Shown here in pieces: positions 52,637-61,795 of a stretch of 64,000 bases of DNA; position 1 is the stretch's first letter, and each line of letters begins with the position of its first letter. The notes under the pieces are model-generated. The model was not told where the DNA came from, did not search any database, and saw only the letters and a list, made by a program, of their open reading frames with translations. This DNA is from 2-02-FULL-55-14 sp964534125 (GTDB lineage Bacteria > Bacteroidota > Ignavibacteria > UBA10030). The stretch covers positions 1 through 64,000 of the forward strand of contig CAZHOJ010000003.1 of the NCBI GenBank assembly GCA_964534125.1, written 5' to 3'. A program made the translations under genes and the position numbers.

Positions 52637-53833
52637 CTATTTCTTTCCGAGAACGACCTCGCGGTCGATCATCCCTTTGTCCCTGTAGATGGACAGCTTC
52701 AGTTTCTCTCCGGGCGTCATGTCCACCAGAACGCCGATAAGGTCCTGTTCTGAATTGACAGTCTCAGCGTTGGCCTCGAAGATGATGTCCCCCACTTTGA
52801 CGTCCGCCTTTGACGCGGGGCCTCCGTCGCTCACATCGCTCACGATGACCCCCTGCACGGCCCGCAGCCCGAAGTACCGGGCGATGCGCGCATCGACCGA
52901 TTGGACATCGAAGCCGACGACGACATCACGCCGGACCTCCCCCTTCTGCTTCAGTTCCTCGACGATCCGCTTCACCTTGTTGATGGGGATCGCAAATCCG
53001 TACCCGACATACGTCGTCGCCTGACCGCCCGTGTAGATGAGCGTGTTCATGCCGACCACCTCTCCCTCTGCGTTCACGAGCGGACCGCCGCTGTTCCCTC
53101 CGTTGATGGCCGCATCCGTCTCGATCATGTCGCGGTAGTACCGGTTGCTGATGCTCCCGAGGTTCATCCCGACGGAGGAGATGACGCCCACGGTGACCGT
53201 CGGCTTGTCGTTGATCTCGAACAACCCGAACGGATTCCCCAGTGCGATAGCCCATTCGCCGATGACGATGTCCTCTGAATTTCCGAAGCGGACATGCGGC
53301 AATCCCGACTCGTTCACCTTCAGCACTGCAATGTCGCTCACAGGGTCCGTGCCCACGAGCTCAGCATTCAGCTTCCGCCCGTCGGTCAGCGTCACCGTGA
53401 TCTCAGCAGCATTGCCGGCGACATGGTCGTTCGTGACGATGTAACCGTCTGACGAGATGATGAACCCCGACCCGAGACCTTTGACCTCCTGCTGATAGGT
53501 GCGCCCTCCGAAGAACTGCCGGAAGAACGGGTCGTCACCGAAGAACCGGAACATCGGATCGCGGAACTGCCTGATCTCCGTTACATTGATGCCGACCACA
53601 GCGGGGCTGACCTCCGAGACGGCCCGCGTGATGGCGTTCCGGCGGGAGTTGCTGATCTGATCGTCGCTCACCGGCATCGCGACCTGTTCGGGTATCCCCT
53701 CTCCGTTGCCCGCGCCGAGGCCGGGAGCGTCGAGAGCCGAAGAAGCAGCTGGATGAATGGAGTATCCGATGCCGATCCCGATGATGGCCGGGACCGTCAG
53801 AATGACGGCAAACCGAAGGAATGGATTGTTCAT
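52637..53833 (-). CDS. HtrA/DegP-family trypsin-like serine protease
   Basis: A 398-residue periplasmic, membrane-anchored protease/chaperone for envelope quality control. One N-terminal hydrophobic anchor (residues 7-26) is followed by the protease domain with the triad His137 (TNDHVAG), Asp167 (VSDIAV) and Ser248 (GGNSGGP), and a single PDZ domain (about 305-395). It overlaps plsY by 4 bases. Confidence 0.94.
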   Translation of the reverse strand: MNNPFLRFAVILTVPAIIGIGIGYSIHPAASSALDAPGLGAGNGEGIPEQVAMPVSDDQISNSRRNAITRAVSEVSPAVVGINVTEIRQFRDPMFRFFGDDPFFRQFFGGRTYQQEVKGLGSGFIISSDGYIVTNDHVAGNAAEITVTLTDGRKLNAELVGTDPVSDIAVLKVNESGLPHVRFGNSEDIVIGEWAIALGNPFGLFEINDKPTVTVGVISSVGMNLGSISNRYYRDMIETDAAINGGNSGGPLVNAEGEVVGMNTLIYTGGQATTYVGYGFAIPINKVKRIVEELKQKGEVRRDVVVGFDVQSVDARIARYFGLRAVQGVIVSDVSDGGPASKADVKVGDIIFEANAETVNSEQDLIGVLVDMTPGEKLKLSIYRDKGMIDREVVLGKK

Positions 53834-54462
53834 GCGTTGTTGTCCCCTTTCACCGTCCGTGACGACAGGAGTTCACGGATCCCGTCCTGATGACCGATGA
53901 GGAGGAGCACCAGAATGACAGATGTGAATGTTGCGTACGTGACCGGGTCCACGTCGCGGATCATGAACCACGAGAGGACCTGATGGGGCACCGCCCATAC
54001 CGCGACAAGCGAAACGGCCGTGGCCGAGACGTTCCCCAGAAGGATGTCCTTCTTCCACCGGTAGACGACGAACCACGCCACGCACCAGAAGACGAGCAGA
54101 AATTGACCGAGCGCGAACAGCGCTCCCGCCACCGTCGCCAGTCCTCGTCCACCTTTGAAGCGGAGCCAGACCGGATAATTATGACCGAGCAGCGCACCGA
54201 CGATGCTGGCTGCCTGGACGGTGGGATCATCGGGATACATCTGCCACGCTGTCCAGGCGATGGCGAATCCCTTGAAGGCATCGAACAGTCCCACACCAAT
54301 CGCAACCATCCTGGACCGCGTCACGGTATAGGTGTTGAATCCTCCCGTCTTTCCGCTTCCCTCCGTACGGATGTCGCTTCCCGACCGCAGACGAACGGCC
54401 AGATAGCCAGTGGGGATGGAGCCAACGAGATAACCGATGAACAGGAAGAGGATCTGGTTCAA
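53830..54462 (-). CDS. plsY: Acyl-phosphate:glycerol-3-phosphate acyltransferase
   Basis: Makes lysophosphatidate in the inner membrane. Family motifs are GYLVGSIPTGYL at the N-terminus, DIRTEGSGKTGGFNTYT (motif 1), DAFKGFAIAW, and GHNYPVWLRFKGGRGLATV (motif 2). About six hydrophobic helices are present. Family proteins start just before the GSIP motif, so I take the TTG at 54462 (210 residues). A TTG at 54579 would add a 39-residue non-family tail. The true start is uncertain. Confidence 0.88.
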   Translation of the reverse strand: MNQILFLFIGYLVGSIPTGYLAVRLRSGSDIRTEGSGKTGGFNTYTVTRSRMVAIGVGLFDAFKGFAIAWTAWQMYPDDPTVQAASIVGALLGHNYPVWLRFKGGRGLATVAGALFALGQFLLVFWCVAWFVVYRWKKDILLGNVSATAVSLVAVWAVPHQVLSWFMIRDVDPVTYATFTSVILVLLLIGHQDGIRELLSSRTVKGDNNA

Positions 54463-54639
54463 TTCAAAAAAGCCCTGATAATGGCCTGAAATCAAAAGGT
54501 ACAGAAAATGAGGAGGGAAAACAATTGAACCGGATTGAACGATGGAGTGGCTGACGGGATCAGCAGACCAGGAATACAATGAGGGTGTGCGAAATTGCGG
54601 GGCAAAAAGCCGGTCAGCCTTGCCCCGGCCGGCTGCTGC

Positions 54640-55971
54640 TTAGATGACGGTAAAAAGGAAGGCGCACAGGAAACCGGCAATGGTGGAGAGCCCTACCTCT
54701 GCCCCCCCGTGCTCATACGCTTCTGGCATCATCACGGACGACACCATGCCAAGGATGCCGCCGCCTGCGACCGCCTCAACAAGCGTGATAGTGGTGGGCG
54801 GGGCATCGAGCAGGAAGATGTTCCCGAGTGCCGCTGCGATAGCGCCGGCAACGACGAGCGCGCCCCAGAGACCGAAGATCTTGAATGCGGAAAATCCCGC
54901 ATCCTTCATTCCGGCTGAGCTTGCCATCGCCTCAGGGAGGTTCGACAGGAAGACCGCTGCGAGGAAGGTGAATTCATACGACCCGAGCGAGACGAAGCTC
55001 GACCCGATGACGATGGACTCGGGGATGCCGTCCATCATCGCACCGAAGAAGATCGCGAGAGGAGCTCCCGCCGAAGCGTGCTTCGCCATCAGCCTCACTT
55101 CTTCGTTCCTGCTCAGACGCTGGATGTTCGCGACGGCCACCTGCTGCCAGTGCGCGGCATCCATCGTCCCGGTCGTCGCCTGCACGTTGCTCATCAGGCG
55201 CTCGGAGTTGAGCCGTTCGATGGCGACACGGATGCTGGGAGATTTGTCGATCAGCTCGTCGAAGTGGACCTTGTCGATCTTGAGGAGGGAGACATCCGTT
55301 GCAGCGGCGACGGTCGCCGTCCGGGCAGCTCCGGTGAGCAGCGCCATCTCGCCGAACGACGCTCCCCTTCCAAGAACCGCAAGCTCCTTCTTCGTCCCTT
55401 CCGCATCCGTCATGCTGATGTCGACGTTCCCCTCATCGATGAAGTAGAGCGCATCGCCGGGATCTCCCTGGCGGAAGATCGTGGTGCCTGCACTGGCATG
55501 GACGGGCTGAACGCAGACCAGCAGGTCCTCGATGTCTTCGGGAGGAAGGGATCGGACAAGTTCGACGCGGGAGAGCTTCCGGAGCGTGCTTGAGGACTCT
55601 TCCCTCTTCTTGTTCAGCAGGTACAGTTTTGCCATCGCGGGATGCCGGAGGGCACCGCCCCATTCGTCGATGAGCCGGTTGCCGACATAGTAGAGCGCAC
55701 CCCCCATCGCGAATCCCCCCGCAACCCAGACCCAGCTCATGAAACCCGACATGTTCGCCTCGTGCATCAGCCGGAGCGCCCCTTCGTCTGCGAGCTGGAG
55801 CGCGAGCGCCTGGATGAGCGCACCGGTCCCGAAGGCCATGATCATGGCATGGACCTTCTGCGACGGCTTCGCGTACAGGCCGATCCCCGTTCCGATGAGA
55901 AGCGAGAGCATCGATACGAATGCGAGGACCGAAGCAGTGAGGACGCGGGAAATGTCGGGCGATTCGATCAT
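54640..55971 (-). CDS. ZIP-family metal transporter with internal cyclic-nucleotide-binding domain
   Basis: A 443-residue membrane protein. Hydrophobic helices (residues 10-35, 45-65, 78-97) are interrupted by a complete cNMP-binding domain at about 139-255, including the FGEMALL (206-212) and RTATV phosphate-binding-cassette pattern. The ZIP core then resumes with DGIPESIVIG (314-323) and SNLPEAMASS (343-352), which replace the usual HNxPEG metal-binding helices, and three more helices. Zinc, iron or another divalent cation is the likely cargo, perhaps gated by cyclic nucleotide. The start at 55971 is chosen over a long non-family extension. Confidence 0.78.
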   Translation of the reverse strand: MIESPDISRVLTASVLAFVSMLSLLIGTGIGLYAKPSQKVHAMIMAFGTGALIQALALQLADEGALRLMHEANMSGFMSWVWVAGGFAMGGALYYVGNRLIDEWGGALRHPAMAKLYLLNKKREESSSTLRKLSRVELVRSLPPEDIEDLLVCVQPVHASAGTTIFRQGDPGDALYFIDEGNVDISMTDAEGTKKELAVLGRGASFGEMALLTGAARTATVAAATDVSLLKIDKVHFDELIDKSPSIRVAIERLNSERLMSNVQATTGTMDAAHWQQVAVANIQRLSRNEEVRLMAKHASAGAPLAIFFGAMMDGIPESIVIGSSFVSLGSYEFTFLAAVFLSNLPEAMASSAGMKDAGFSAFKIFGLWGALVVAGAIAAALGNIFLLDAPPTTITLVEAVAGGGILGMVSSVMMPEAYEHGGAEVGLSTIAGFLCAFLFTVI

Positions 55972-56133
55972 GAGAGGGTAAGCACTACGGGCACGGCGAT
56001 GTCGGCAATAAGCACATGAATATACACAATACCGGCGGGGCAACAAATACGCTGCGTGACCTGCGTCATCTTTCGGACCACACGGGCAGGACCTCCCAAA
56101 AAGGAAGAGGCCGGGCATCACCCCGGCCTCTGA

Positions 56134-56165
56134 TCACTCCCTGCTCCCAACTCCCTGCTCATGAC
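56134..56165. repeat. Heptad repeat at the ispG 3' end
   Basis: ACTCCCT / GCTCCCA / ACTCCCT / GCTCATG / ACTCCGG is a 7-base periodic run that continues across the ispG stop codon (56159-56161 on the - strand). Confidence 0.6.
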
Positions 56166-57280
56166 TCCGGCTGGAACTTCTCCACCTCCTCCACGATGGT
56201 CCGCACAATGTCCTCTTCCTTCACCCGCTTCACCATCTCCCCCTTCCTGTAGAGAATGCCGACGCCCTTGCCGGCTGCGATACCGATGTCCGCGGCGCTC
56301 GCCTCGCCCGGTCCGTTGACGACACACCCGAGGACCGCTATGGAGACCGGCTTCTTGACGTGCGCCAGCTTCTGCTCGAGCTGGGCCATGATGTCGAACA
56401 GGTCGACCTCCAGCCGGCCGCAGGTCGGGCAAGCGATGAGATCGACGTTCCGGGACGCAAGGCTCAGCGAGCGCAGGATCTCTTTCCCGACCTCGACCTC
56501 CTTGACCGGATCGTCCGTCAGGGAGACGCGGATGGTATCGCCGATCCCCTCGGACAGCAGTGTCCCGATGCCGACAGACGACTTGATGGTGCCCACGCGG
56601 ATCGTTCCTGCCTCGGTGACCCCGAGATGGAGCGGAATGTCGGTCTTCTGAGCAACAAGCCGGTACGCCTCGATCATCAGCTTGACGTCCGTCGATTTGA
56701 CAGAGATGACCACATCCTTGAAATCGAACTCGTCGCAGATGCCGACGTGGCGCATCGCGCTCTCGTACAGCGCTTCGGCCGTCGGGTACCCGTGTTTCTG
56801 GAGGATATCCTCTTCGAGCGATCCCGAATTGACTCCGATGCGGATCGGAATGCCCCTGTCCTTGGCTGCGGTCAGGACCTGGCGGATGCGGTCCTTCGAA
56901 CCGATGTTGCCCGGGTTGATGCGCACCTTCGCGACACCCGCTTCGATGGCTCGAAGCGCGAAGATGTGGTTGAAATGGATGTCTGCGACGATGGGGACCG
57001 GTGACTGCCGGACGATCTCAGCCATCGCATCGGCGGCCTCCTTGTCGTTCACCGTGACGCGCACGATATCGACGCCCGCTTCCGCAGCATCGACGATCTG
57101 CTTCACGGTCCCGGCGACGTCGTCGGTCTTGGTCTTCGTCATCGTCTGCACAGAGATGGGAGCATCCCCGCCGACCGTGACGTTGCCCACCGTCACCGCC
57201 CGCGTCTTGCGCCGTTCGCCATTCCGAAAAACCCCGACCTTGTAGGTCTCGTGCGGCATCTTCTCAGTTTCCATGCTCAT
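56159..57280 (-). CDS. ispG: 4-hydroxy-3-methylbut-2-enyl diphosphate synthase (flavodoxin/ferredoxin)
   Basis: Catalyses the penultimate step of the MEP isoprenoid pathway. The 373-residue, two-domain (short) form has the [4Fe-4S] ligands Cys284, Cys287 (ACPTCG), Cys319 (GCVVNGPGE) and Glu326, and the TIM barrel with ADIHFNHIFAL near 99. The initiator could be the Met at residue 1 or 3. A heptad repeat lies directly upstream. Confidence 0.96.
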   Translation of the reverse strand: MSMETEKMPHETYKVGVFRNGERRKTRAVTVGNVTVGGDAPISVQTMTKTKTDDVAGTVKQIVDAAEAGVDIVRVTVNDKEAADAMAEIVRQSPVPIVADIHFNHIFALRAIEAGVAKVRINPGNIGSKDRIRQVLTAAKDRGIPIRIGVNSGSLEEDILQKHGYPTAEALYESAMRHVGICDEFDFKDVVISVKSTDVKLMIEAYRLVAQKTDIPLHLGVTEAGTIRVGTIKSSVGIGTLLSEGIGDTIRVSLTDDPVKEVEVGKEILRSLSLASRNVDLIACPTCGRLEVDLFDIMAQLEQKLAHVKKPVSIAVLGCVVNGPGEASAADIGIAAGKGVGILYRKGEMVKRVKEEDIVRTIVEEVEKFQPES

Positions 57281-57309
57281 TCGTGGATGTTCTCCAATGA
57301 CCTTTCCGG

Positions 57310-57358
57310 CTCACTGCTCACTGTTCACTGTTCACGGTTTACGGTTCACGGTTTACGG
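57310..57358. repeat. Seven-unit heptad repeat
   Basis: Seven consecutive 7-base units: CTCACTG x2, TTCACTG, TTCACGG, TTTACGG, TTCACGG, TTTACGG. They fill the gap between ispG and the stop of the rhomboid gene (57362). Confidence 0.8.
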
Positions 57359-57361
57359 TCC

Positions 57362-58294
57362 TCAGTTCAGCTTCTTGCTCGCTTCGAACAGGATCTTCTT
57401 TTCTTCTTCCGTCAGGCTCTGGTACCCGCGCTGACTGATCTTGTCGAGGATGTCGTCGATCTTCTTCTGTGCGTCCTCTTCGATCGTCGGCTTCTCTTCC
57501 TCTGTCCTCCGCGATCCGTCCCGGATGTCATACACTTTCGCGTCACGAACGTCTTCCGTACCGGTCCGGCCTTTGCGGAATGTGAACGCCTCCTTCACGC
57601 TCTCGAAGAACTGAGAGTGCATGAACGATCCGCGCGACGAGTACGTCTGCCTGCGCTGATACAGAACGAAGAGGTACCCAGCGAGCGCGCCGCCGAGATG
57701 CGCGATGTTGGCGACGTTGCCGGGTGAGCCGACGGACATCACACCAACGACGATGAGGAACATCACGAAGTACTTGACCCGGACGGGGATGAGGAAGTAG
57801 ATATAGATCTGCCTGTCCGGGAACATTGCCGCGAACGCGACGAGCACGCCGTACACCGCTCCCGATGCACCGACCGTCGGACCGATCGCCTGCGACGGAT
57901 CGAAGATGGGCGAGAGGATGAGCTGAGCGAGCCCGGCTGCGACACCGCACCCCAGATAGAACCAGAGGAATCGGTTGCTCCCCCACGTATGCTCGACCTC
58001 GGTGCCGAACATCCAGAGGCCGAAGACCATATTGAAGAGAATGTGGAAGAAGTCGGCGTGAACGAACTGGTACGTAATGAGCTGCCAGGGCCAGAATCCA
58101 TGCCCCAGCGGCATCAGGCCCAGAATGTTGTCAAAGTAGTACCGGAGCGGAACACCGTCGATGCGGTACGCCCCGAAGAACATCATGATCAGGAACACTG
58201 CTCCGTTCGTGAGCAGGAGCATCTTGATCACCGGAGGAAAGAACGAGAATCCTCCGAAGAACGATGGCCTGTAGTAATTGCCGTTCGCCGCCAT
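57362..58294 (-). CDS. Rhomboid-family intramembrane serine protease
   Basis: A 310-residue polytopic protease. Catalytic Ser144 lies in GASGAVYG and the partner His199 in NIAHLGGALAGY. The oxyanion-side HADFFHILFN lies near 79-88. A cytoplasmic C-terminal helix-rich tail (KKIDDILDKISQRGYQSLTEEE, shortened) matches the extension found in Bacteroidota-type rhomboids. The start at 58294 has GAAGGGA upstream. The longer in-frame extension overlaps pgk and is unconserved. Confidence 0.92.
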   Translation of the reverse strand: MAANGNYYRPSFFGGFSFFPPVIKMLLLTNGAVFLIMMFFGAYRIDGVPLRYYFDNILGLMPLGHGFWPWQLITYQFVHADFFHILFNMVFGLWMFGTEVEHTWGSNRFLWFYLGCGVAAGLAQLILSPIFDPSQAIGPTVGASGAVYGVLVAFAAMFPDRQIYIYFLIPVRVKYFVMFLIVVGVMSVGSPGNVANIAHLGGALAGYLFVLYQRRQTYSSRGSFMHSQFFESVKEAFTFRKGRTGTEDVRDAKVYDIRDGSRRTEEEKPTIEEDAQKKIDDILDKISQRGYQSLTEEEKKILFEASKKLN

Positions 58295-58340
58295 TATCCC
58301 TTCCGTTGATATTTTGCGGGTGCATTCATGACGCTGCCAC

Positions 58341-59537
58341 TCAACTGCCCGACAGGGCTGCGACGCCGGGGAGGACTTTGCCCTCCAGGAATTCCAGAGA
58401 CGCACCGCCCCCGGTCGACACGTGAGAGACCTCCTTCTCCAGGCCTGCCTGCGCGATCGCTGCCGCTGAATCCCCGCCGCCGATGATGGTTGTCGTTCCT
58501 GCTTTTGTGGCTTTCGCCATCGCCCGGGCGACCGCGAGCGTCCCTTCGGCAAATGCCGGGATCTCGAACACGCCCATGGGACCGTTCCATACCACCGTCT
58601 TTGCCGATGCCACCTCCGCCATGAAGGTCTCGCGCGTCTTCGGGCCGATGTCAACCCCTGCCCACCCTTCCCCGATAGCCGCGACATCCACGGTCTTCGT
58701 CTCCGCCCCTTCCTTGACCTCGCGTGCGACCACTGTATCAACAGGGAGCAGCAGCCGGACGTTCCGCTCCTTCGCCTTGGCGAGGATCTCCTTCGCCAGG
58801 TCCACCTTCTCCGCCTCGACGAGCGAGGAACCCGTCCCGAGCCCCTGAGCCTTGTAGAACGTGAACATCATCGCGCCGCCGATGAGGAGCGCATCGACCT
58901 TGTCCATAAGATTATTGATGACGTCGATCTTGCCGGAGATCTTCGACCCGCCGAGAATGGCAACGAAGGGCCTCGCCGGATCGGCGATGGCCTTGCCGAG
59001 ATAGTCAAGCTCTTTCTGCATCAGATAGCCGGCCGCTTTGACGGATACATGCTGGGTGATGCCTTCCGTCGAGGCATGGGCCCTGTGGGCCGTGCCGAAC
59101 GCATCGTTCACGTAGACGTCGGCAAGCTCTGCAAGCTGCTTCGCGAACGCCGGATCGTTCTTTTCCTCCTCCGCATGGAACCGGAGGTTCTCCAGGAGCA
59201 GGATCCCGCCGTCGGTCAGTCCGTTCGCAGCCGCGGCGGCGTCCGGCCCGACGCAGTCGTTCGCGAAGGCGACCTCCGCACCGAGCAGCGCCGAGAGATG
59301 CGCGGCGACCGGCCTCAGACTGTATTCCGGTTTCGGTTTTCCTTTCGGGCGGCCAAGGTGGCTCGCAAGAATGACACGTGCTCCCTTGTCCCGGAGGGCC
59401 GTGATGGTGGGAAGGGCAGCGACAATGCGCGTATCATCCGTGATGTTCCCGTTCTCGTCAAGCGGGACGTTGAAGTCCACGCGAACGAACACCCTCTTCC
59501 CTTTCACATCCAGCGATGCGATCGAGTTCGTCTTCAT
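58341..59537 (-). CDS. pgk: Phosphoglycerate kinase
   Basis: Glycolytic enzyme of 398 residues: RVDFNVPLDENG near 18, SHLGRPKGKP near 60, the KISGKIDVI segment near 199, and the nucleotide loop GGGDSAAAIAQAG near 352. It lies 180 bases after gapA on the same strand, with a terminator between them. Confidence 0.97.
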   Translation of the reverse strand: MKTNSIASLDVKGKRVFVRVDFNVPLDENGNITDDTRIVAALPTITALRDKGARVILASHLGRPKGKPKPEYSLRPVAAHLSALLGAEVAFANDCVGPDAAAAANGLTDGGILLLENLRFHAEEEKNDPAFAKQLAELADVYVNDAFGTAHRAHASTEGITQHVSVKAAGYLMQKELDYLGKAIADPARPFVAILGGSKISGKIDVINNLMDKVDALLIGGAMMFTFYKAQGLGTGSSLVEAEKVDLAKEILAKAKERNVRLLLPVDTVVAREVKEGAETKTVDVAAIGEGWAGVDIGPKTRETFMAEVASAKTVVWNGPMGVFEIPAFAEGTLAVARAMAKATKAGTTTIIGGGDSAAAIAQAGLEKEVSHVSTGGGASLEFLEGKVLPGVAALSGS

Positions 59538-59654
59538 GGCAGAGTTGTCCTGTCTGTCTGGAATGATGCATCATACTGTTCCGGTGTCCCCCATCACCAC
59601 CCCAAATATCGGTATCACACACACCGGCAGCTCAGTGCCCCCGACCGGAACGGA

Positions 59655-59687
59655 AACGGGCCGGGACGCTCAGGTCTCCGGCCCGTT
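59655..59687 (-). terminator. Rho-independent terminator after gapA
   Basis: AACGGGCCGG (59655-59664) pairs perfectly over 10 bp with CCGGCCCGTT (59678-59687). On the - strand the stem ends in CCCGTTTCCGTT, a short T-rich tail, 30 bases after the gapA stop. Confidence 0.75.
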
Positions 59688-59716
59688 CGTTGGATCGTCC
59701 AACCGGAGGGGCTAGC

Positions 59717-60724
59717 TTACAGCTTCTTCGCGAGCAATGCCGCGAGTTCGATGACGCGGTTCGAGTACCCCCACTCGTTGTCGTACCAACCGAACACCTT
59801 CACCAGCTTCCCGAGCGACATCGACAGCTTCGAGTCGAGGATGCAGGAATGCGGGTTGCCGACGATGTCGCGAAGGACAAGGTCGTCCTCACTGTACTGG
59901 AGGATCCCCTTCAGGGAAGTGGAGGCGGCCTTCTTGTACGCCTCGTTGATCTCCTCCTTCGTCACCTCCTTCTCGAGCTCCGCACTGAAATCCGTAATGG
60001 AGCCGTTCGGCGTGGGGACGCGAAGCGCGTAGCCGTCCAGCTTTCCGTTGAGGGCCGGGATGACCTTCCCCACAGCTTTCGCAGCGCCTGTCGTGGTCGG
60101 AATGATGTTCACAGCCGCAGCACGTGCACGCCGCAGGTCCTTGTGCGGGAGGTCGAGGATGCGCTGGTCGTTCGTATAGGAATGGATCGTCGTCATGACG
60201 CCCTGCTTGACCCCGAATGCATCGTGGAGAACCTTCACCATCGGGGCGAGGCAATTGGTCGTGCAGGAGGCGTTCGAGATGACATGATGCTTCGCAGGAT
60301 CGTACGCATCATCGTTGACGCCGAGGCACAGCATCACGTCGGGCTTCTTCGCCGGAGCGGAAATGATGACCTTCTTCGCGCCCTGCTTGATGTGGTCCTG
60401 CGCGGCTTCACCGTCCGTGAAGTGCTTCAGGCCGGTCGATTCGACGACGATGGTGGCTCCGAGATCGCCCCATTTCAGCTGCGTGTGGTCCTTCTCGGCG
60501 AACACCTTGATGGACTTCCCGTTCACGACGATGGCGTTCTCCTTCACCTCGACGGTGCCGGGGAAGTTGCCGATAACAGAGTCGTACTTCAGAAGGTGGG
60601 CGAGCGTCTTCGTATCCGTGATATCGTTGACGGCAACGAACTCGATGTCCGGATTGTCTATGCCGGCGCGCAGTACGTTGCGGCCGATGCGTCCAAAACC
60701 ATTGATAGCTACGCGAAATGCCAT
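59717..60724 (-). CDS. gapA: Glyceraldehyde-3-phosphate dehydrogenase, type I
   Basis: A 335-residue glycolytic dehydrogenase with the NAD motif INGFGRIGRN (7-16), catalytic Cys154 in SNASCTTN, and WYDNEWGYSNRV near the end. GGAGG lies 5 bases before the ATG at 60724. pgk follows on the same strand. Confidence 0.97.
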   Translation of the reverse strand: MAFRVAINGFGRIGRNVLRAGIDNPDIEFVAVNDITDTKTLAHLLKYDSVIGNFPGTVEVKENAIVVNGKSIKVFAEKDHTQLKWGDLGATIVVESTGLKHFTDGEAAQDHIKQGAKKVIISAPAKKPDVMLCLGVNDDAYDPAKHHVISNASCTTNCLAPMVKVLHDAFGVKQGVMTTIHSYTNDQRILDLPHKDLRRARAAAVNIIPTTTGAAKAVGKVIPALNGKLDGYALRVPTPNGSITDFSAELEKEVTKEEINEAYKKAASTSLKGILQYSEDDLVLRDIVGNPHSCILDSKLSMSLGKLVKVFGWYDNEWGYSNRVIELAALLAKKL

Positions 60725-60817
60725 GGAATCCTCCGTTTCAATATTCAAAAAGCCCTTTCCCGGGCTTCGAAAAGTTTTTTATGGTACCCAGAAATGCGTC
60801 CAGACGCAAGACGCCGC

Positions 60818-61525
60818 TCAGCCGTGGCTTCGGGCGGCAAGCGCTATCGTGCCTGCTACCACAGGTCCTGAACCTCCTCGCCTGAGCAAAGCTGCCGCCT
60901 CGACGATGGTTGCGCCAGTCGTGAGCACGTCGTCGACGAGCAGAACAGGACCTCCAGGAATATCCTGCGCGGGAGCTTTCCCCGGACCGAATGCGCCAGC
61001 AACATTCGTGCGACGCTGCACCGCCGTCAGTTCCGTCTGGGTCGATGTATTGTGCAGCCGCCGCAATGCGTTCACGACGACCTTCGCTCCCGTCACGCCT
61101 GAGACGCCCCTGGCTATGTACTCGGCCTGATTGTACTCGCGCTCGCGTTCCCTGGCCTTATGGAGCGGAACGGGGACCACCGCCCCCGCATCGATCCCGG
61201 TCCGCTGGAGCTCCCTCCCGAGTTCCATCCCAAGATGTTCACCCGCCTGCGGGATATGCTGATATTTCAATGCATGGATGATGGATTGGAGGGGGCCCTG
61301 CTTGTCGAACCAGAAGGGAGAGACGATATCCTGGATGATCCCGCCGTTGCAGATGTGCGCCCGAATGGACAGAAATTCAGGATCGTCACGATCGATCCGC
61401 CGCAGCTCATTCATACAACGACCACAGATGCACGCACTTCGGTCGCTCAGAAGGTCAGAGCACGAAAGGCAGAGCGGAGGATAGAGGACATCGACGACTG
61501 AATGGAAGAATTCGCGGACGAACAC
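60818..61525 (-). CDS. comF: ComF-family phosphoribosyltransferase-like protein
   Basis: About 235 residues: an N-terminal zinc-finger-like part (CLSCSDLL, CICGRCMNEL), a linker (LKYQHIPQAGEHLG) and a C-terminal PRPP-binding motif VLLVDDVLTTGATI near 198. ComF proteins support DNA uptake or recombination steps. I prefer the GTG at 61525 with GAGGGG upstream. The longer form (to 61594) would be coded partly by a heptad-like repeat (GAAATTC GAAATTC) and lacks family support. Confidence 0.82.
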   Translation of the reverse strand: MFVREFFHSVVDVLYPPLCLSCSDLLSDRSACICGRCMNELRRIDRDDPEFLSIRAHICNGGIIQDIVSPFWFDKQGPLQSIIHALKYQHIPQAGEHLGMELGRELQRTGIDAGAVVPVPLHKAREREREYNQAEYIARGVSGVTGAKVVVNALRRLHNTSTQTELTAVQRRTNVAGAFGPGKAPAQDIPGGPVLLVDDVLTTGATIVEAAALLRRGGSGPVVAGTIALAARSHG

Positions 61526-61594
61526 CTGCCCCTCGGGAGAATTTCGAATTTCAAGATCCGAAACAAGCACGACATCCGAAAGCGGGAGGAACAA

Positions 61595-61795
61595 CCTCAG
61601 TGAAGCAGCAGAGCATCATCCGGCACCCATACCCCCGACCTCACTCTTCGCTCTTCGCTTGTTCCTCTTTCCTCCTGGTCTTTCGTTTCCGGTCTCCGCT
61701 GACCGCTTTGCGCTTCGCTCTTCCCGACCTCTGACCTCTGACTTCTGACTTCCGACCTCTGACTTCTGACCTCTGACGCCTCCTCCTCATCCACC
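61595..61795. repeat. Long heptad repeat between comF and uvrB
   Basis: From about 61640 to 61780 the sequence runs in 7-base units, first of CGCTCTT/TCCTCTT type, then GACCTCT/GACTTCT. It is gene-free. The 65-residue open frame across it codes only for the repeat. Confidence 0.8.

Noticed and set aside
61597..61794. 65-residue open frame on the - strand
   Set aside because: It is coded almost wholly by heptad repeats (EVRSQRS-type periodic peptide) with no family resemblance or ribosome-binding site.
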